7,338 nucleotides of DNA, from contig CAZWSE010000132.1 in assembly GCA_964636575.1 (NCBI GenBank), forward strand, positions 1-7,338. Direction: 5' to 3'. This document shows positions 5,819 through 7,338 of the stretch, piece after piece. Positions within the stretch are counted from its first letter, which is position 1. Each line of letters starts with the position of its first letter. Made by a program: the position numbers and the translations under genes. The stretch is from CAZWSE01 sp964636575. GTDB lineage: Bacteria > Pseudomonadota > Alphaproteobacteria > Rhodobacterales > Rhodobacteraceae. The notes under the pieces were generated by a model that was given only the letters and a program-made list of their open reading frames with translations, was not told the DNA's origin and did no database searches.

Positions 5819-6620
5819 GGATATCAGCCCCCAGTCGCGACAGGATCGTCGGGGCCAGTTGCAACTGGTCAATCACAGTGTCTTCCGGCGGGCCATCGGC
5901 GGGGCCAAAATAGTACAGCGCAGATTCCTGCTGCAATGCGCCCCGACCCCCGTGATGGCCACGGTCATCTTGGCCGTGATCCGCTGTGACGATCACCTCA
6001 TATCCAGCGGCGCGCCATTGCGGGATAAAGGGGGCCAGCATTTCATCCATGACAAAACAAGCGTGGTCCATTTCCTGACTTTCATGGAAGAACCGATGGC
6101 CCATACTGTCGAGCGTGCAGGTGTGTAGCATCCCGTAATCCAGCCCGTGTTTCAGGCACAGGTTGGTCAGGGTGGCGAACAGATCAACATCGCTGGGGGT
6201 CATCTGATTGGCCTGTCCATAGCCCGTCATAGTGTGAAACCGGCCATGGTTTATGCTGGTGCTGTCAGGCTCGTCGTATTCAATATCTCTCACATAATCA
6301 AAGGGATGGCGGTTAAAGAACTCGGACCAGAAGGAATGGGCAACCGCGCCTGTGACGCCGCCCGCGCGGCGGACTTCGCTGAACACATCCGGCTGAGACA
6401 GGCGGAACACATTGCCATTGCCCGTGCAGCCATGCTCTTGGGGGGGAACGCCAGTATGGATTGACGCATAGCACGAGGCCGAGATCGACGGCAGCACAGC
6501 GCGGTGTTTCCAGACCCGCGCATCGCCACGATCCACCCAACCTTCCAGATTGCCAAACAGCCGCCGCCAGTTGCGGTGGGGCACACCGTCCAGAATGATA
6601 AGAAGCAGTTTGTTTTGCAT
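5784..6620 (-). CDS. Alkaline-phosphatase-superfamily phosphodiesterase/nucleotide pyrophosphatase-like protein
   Basis: A 278-residue metal-dependent phosphodiesterase or phosphatase of the type I phosphodiesterase/nucleotide pyrophosphatase family. Predicted metal ligands are Asp11 in the N-terminal LLLIILDG, Asp171 and His175 in DSMGH, and Asp214-His215 in TADHG, with one of His222/His223 probably completing the set. The nucleophile is most likely Ser47 in LPSISASCYASIHTG, where many relatives have Thr; the TG..P..HG sequence after it (56-64) is typical. There is no signal peptide, so it is predicted to be cytoplasmic, unlike many secreted relatives. It is compact compared with 400-residue family members. 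I chose ATG 6620 because it places the first strand right at the N-terminus; an in-frame TTG at 6647 would add nine residues without a better ribosome-binding site. It converges on the esterase with overlapping stops and diverges from the thioredoxin-like gene. The substrate is unknown. Confidence 0.85.
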   Translation of the reverse strand: MQNKLLLIILDGVPHRNWRRLFGNLEGWVDRGDARVWKHRAVLPSISASCYASIHTGVPPQEHGCTGNGNVFRLSQPDVFSEVRRAGGVTGAVAHSFWSEFFNRHPFDYVRDIEYDEPDSTSINHGRFHTMTGYGQANQMTPSDVDLFATLTNLCLKHGLDYGMLHTCTLDSMGHRFFHESQEMDHACFVMDEMLAPFIPQWRAAGYEVIVTADHGQDDRGHHGGRGALQQESALYYFGPADGPPEDTVIDQLQLAPTILSRLGADIPKSMKAKPFLT

Positions 6621-6710
6621 GTATCCGGTCCACTTATTTGACCCCAACTTGGCGCAAGACAGTGTGGCGGTGCAACGGCAAATTCTGGTGACTTGGCAAA
6701 GCAGTGCGAA

Positions 6711-6745
6711 TCAGGGTTAACGCCCTGAAAATCCGCGGTTTCAGG
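6711..6745. promoter_or_regulatory. Three-arm alternative hairpins in the divergent region
   Basis: Arm A TCAGGG (6711-6716) is complementary to CCCTGA (6723-6728) around the 6-nt loop TTAACG. The overlapping middle arm CCTGAAA (6724-6730) is also complementary to arm C TTTCAGG (6739-6745) around an 8-nt loop containing the palindrome CCGCGG. The middle arm can therefore pair with only one partner at a time. As DNA this may be overlapping operators; as RNA it resembles a switch or attenuator. Whether it is transcribed is not known. Confidence 0.45.
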
Positions 6746-6814
6746 AATGCACAACCTGTACAGAACCTGTACACAATCCGTACACCGAAAAATGCTCTTT
6801 TCGCGGGTTAACGC
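6714..6814 (+). repeat. Two copies of GGGTTAACGC
   Basis: The identical 10-mer GGGTTAACGC occurs at 6714-6723 and 6805-6814, 91 bp apart, flanking the tandem 11-bp repeat. It contains the palindrome GTTAAC. TTAAC is also a CtrA half-site in alphaproteobacteria, but the partner half at the required spacing is not present, so I do not call a CtrA box. Confidence 0.45.
6753..6785. promoter_or_regulatory. Three tandem 11-bp units with TGTACA cores (putative operator)
   Basis: The units AACCTGTACAG (6753-6763), AACCTGTACAC (6764-6774) and AATCCGTACAC (6775-6785) follow without gaps. The first two differ at the last base only; the third differs from the second at two positions. TGTACA is self-complementary, and CTGTACAG in unit 1 is an 8-bp palindrome. 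An 11-bp period puts the cores on one face of the helix, as expected for cooperative binding of a regulator. The array lies 155 bp before the thioredoxin-like start and 132 bp before the phosphodiesterase start, so it could control either. I do not recognise the regulator; the spacing does not fit the TGT-N12-ACA site of PpsR. Confidence 0.55.
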
Positions 6815-6940
6815 AACGTGCGTAGGTGGAGGACAAACGGCCTGTTTTGCGATCACTGGTTTGTGATTTGAGAACCGTAAACGTGAGTCTGGTTGGTCGC
6901 GTTTTCGATTAGGCTTTTGAGTAACGAAAGGACCGTACAG

Positions 6941-7338
6941 ATGGCCCGTAAATCGAAACCACGCCGGAAGGCGACTGCTCCGCCGACACCAACGCCTGAA
7001 CCCACACGACGGGATGTGCTGCTGAAAGCGGCGCAATATGCGACCGGTGCCGCAGTTGTCGGGGTCGGGGGTGTGCTGACGGTACGATCGGTCAAAGCCC
7101 ACACCCATGAACATGATCTCACCCGCATGGGGCAGGGCAAGCCCACGGTTGTGCAAGTGCACGACCCGACCTGTCCAACCTGCACCGCGCTGCAACGGCA
7201 AACCCGCGCGGCGCTGAGCAGTTTTGGCGAATGTGACATGCTCTATTTGGTGGCCGACATCAAAACCGACGAAGGGGCGATGTTCGCATCCCGTTACGGG
7301 GTGCCGCATGTGACACTGCTGCTGTTCGACGCGGACGG
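6941..7338 (+). CDS. Thioredoxin-like protein with Tat-like signal or anchor and CPTC motif, 3' end outside the window
   Basis: An open frame of 132 codons runs off the right edge. The N-terminus is Lys/Arg-rich (MARKSKPRRK), then a Thr/Pro linker, then TRRDVLLK (22-29), close to a twin-arginine motif although Val replaces the usual Phe. A hydrophobic stretch (about 31-48) follows, then His-rich HTHEHD (54-59). The second half is thioredoxin-like: strand TVVQVHDP, active-site C78-P-T-C81, and VPHVTLLLF with Pro122 at the expected cis-proline position. The thiol domain should face the periplasm, tethered or exported, acting as a thiol-disulfide or metal-handling protein. AAAGGA (6927-6932) lies 8 nt before ATG 6941 and supports the start. 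The His cluster next to CPTC could bind metal, but that is inference. Family membership beyond thioredoxin-like is not recognised. Confidence 0.8.
   Translation, partial: MARKSKPRRKATAPPTPTPEPTRRDVLLKAAQYATGAAVVGVGGVLTVRSVKAHTHEHDLTRMGQGKPTVVQVHDPTCPTCTALQRQTRAALSSFGECDMLYLVADIKTDEGAMFASRYGVPHVTLLLFDAD

Larger units (their letters stand above)
6621..6940. other. 320-bp divergent intergenic region, rich in short repeats
   Basis: This is the shared control region between the minus-strand phosphodiesterase and the plus-strand thioredoxin-like gene. It holds switching hairpin arms (6711-6745), a tandem 11-bp repeat (6753-6785), a GGGTTAACGC direct repeat (6714-6723 and 6805-6814) and a small inverted repeat ATCAC/GTGAT (6852-6856 and 6863-6867). 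It also holds an imperfect direct repeat starting ACTTGGC at 6647 and 6691, with 16 matching positions over about 20. I could not place a convincing -35/-10 pair for either gene, and no open reading frame here looks coding. Confidence 0.6.

Noticed and set aside
6753..6785. PpsR/CrtJ-type TGT-N12-ACA site or CRISPR-like array
   Set aside because: The TGT-to-ACA spacing is 11, not 12, and the units are contiguous 11-mers without spacers.
6714..6814. CtrA binding boxes at the TTAAC sequences
   Set aside because: No second TTAA at the required 7-nt spacing, so only isolated half-sites are present.
6290..7309. Long minus-strand frame of 339 codons spanning the divergent region
   Set aside because: It covers the phosphodiesterase start, the repeat-rich intergenic region and the thioredoxin-like gene antisense. 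The composition is Cys/Arg/Pro-rich with no recognisable domain, while both overlapped genes have clear family motifs.

Overview
The window looks like an ordinary chromosomal stretch from an alphaproteobacterium, most likely a marine Rhodobacterales (Roseobacter-group) species. That placement rests on moderate-to-high GC, GC-biased third codon positions, the mix of protein families, and short intergenic motifs that resemble ones I associate with that order. It is an inference; I see no rRNA or other decisive marker. There is no CRISPR array, insertion sequence, prophage or obvious defence system.

Layout. Positions 1-68 hold nested inverted repeats that look like a dispersed intergenic element. 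Positions 69-225 hold nothing I can name. A sigma70-type promoter (226-254) drives tRNA-Gly(TCC) at 267-341. Then follow, on the + strand, an ABC exporter half-transporter of the MsbA/ABCB type (436-2277) with its own intrinsic terminator (2279-2303), and a probable three-gene operon: an AMP-forming acyl-CoA synthetase (2461-4344), a DCC-family (DUF393) thiol-disulfide oxidoreductase-like protein (4381-4842), and a hormone-sensitive-lipase-type alpha/beta hydrolase (4861-5787). A minus-strand gene for a cytoplasmic alkaline-phosphatase-superfamily phosphodiesterase (5784-6620) converges on the esterase, and the two stop codons overlap. Divergent from it, across a 320-bp region rich in repeats, a + strand gene for a membrane-targeted thioredoxin-like protein with a CPTC motif starts at 6941 and runs off the right edge.

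How the genes may work together. The operon pairs an acyl-activating enzyme with an ester hydrolase: the esterase could release a carboxylic acid that the ligase then couples to CoA. This would be a small acyl-ester or fatty-acid catabolic unit with a redox-type accessory protein between the two enzymes. The phosphodiesterase and the thioredoxin-like protein share a control region but no obvious pathway.

The most interesting signals are non-coding. In the divergent region there are three tandem 11-bp units carrying TGTACA/CGTACA cores, a set of three arms that can form two mutually exclusive hairpins, and a 10-bp GGGTTAACGC direct repeat. Elsewhere there are the nested inverted repeats at the left edge and a 9-bp inverted repeat sitting exactly on the overlapping stop codons. 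I found no convincing evidence for a wholly new multi-gene system.
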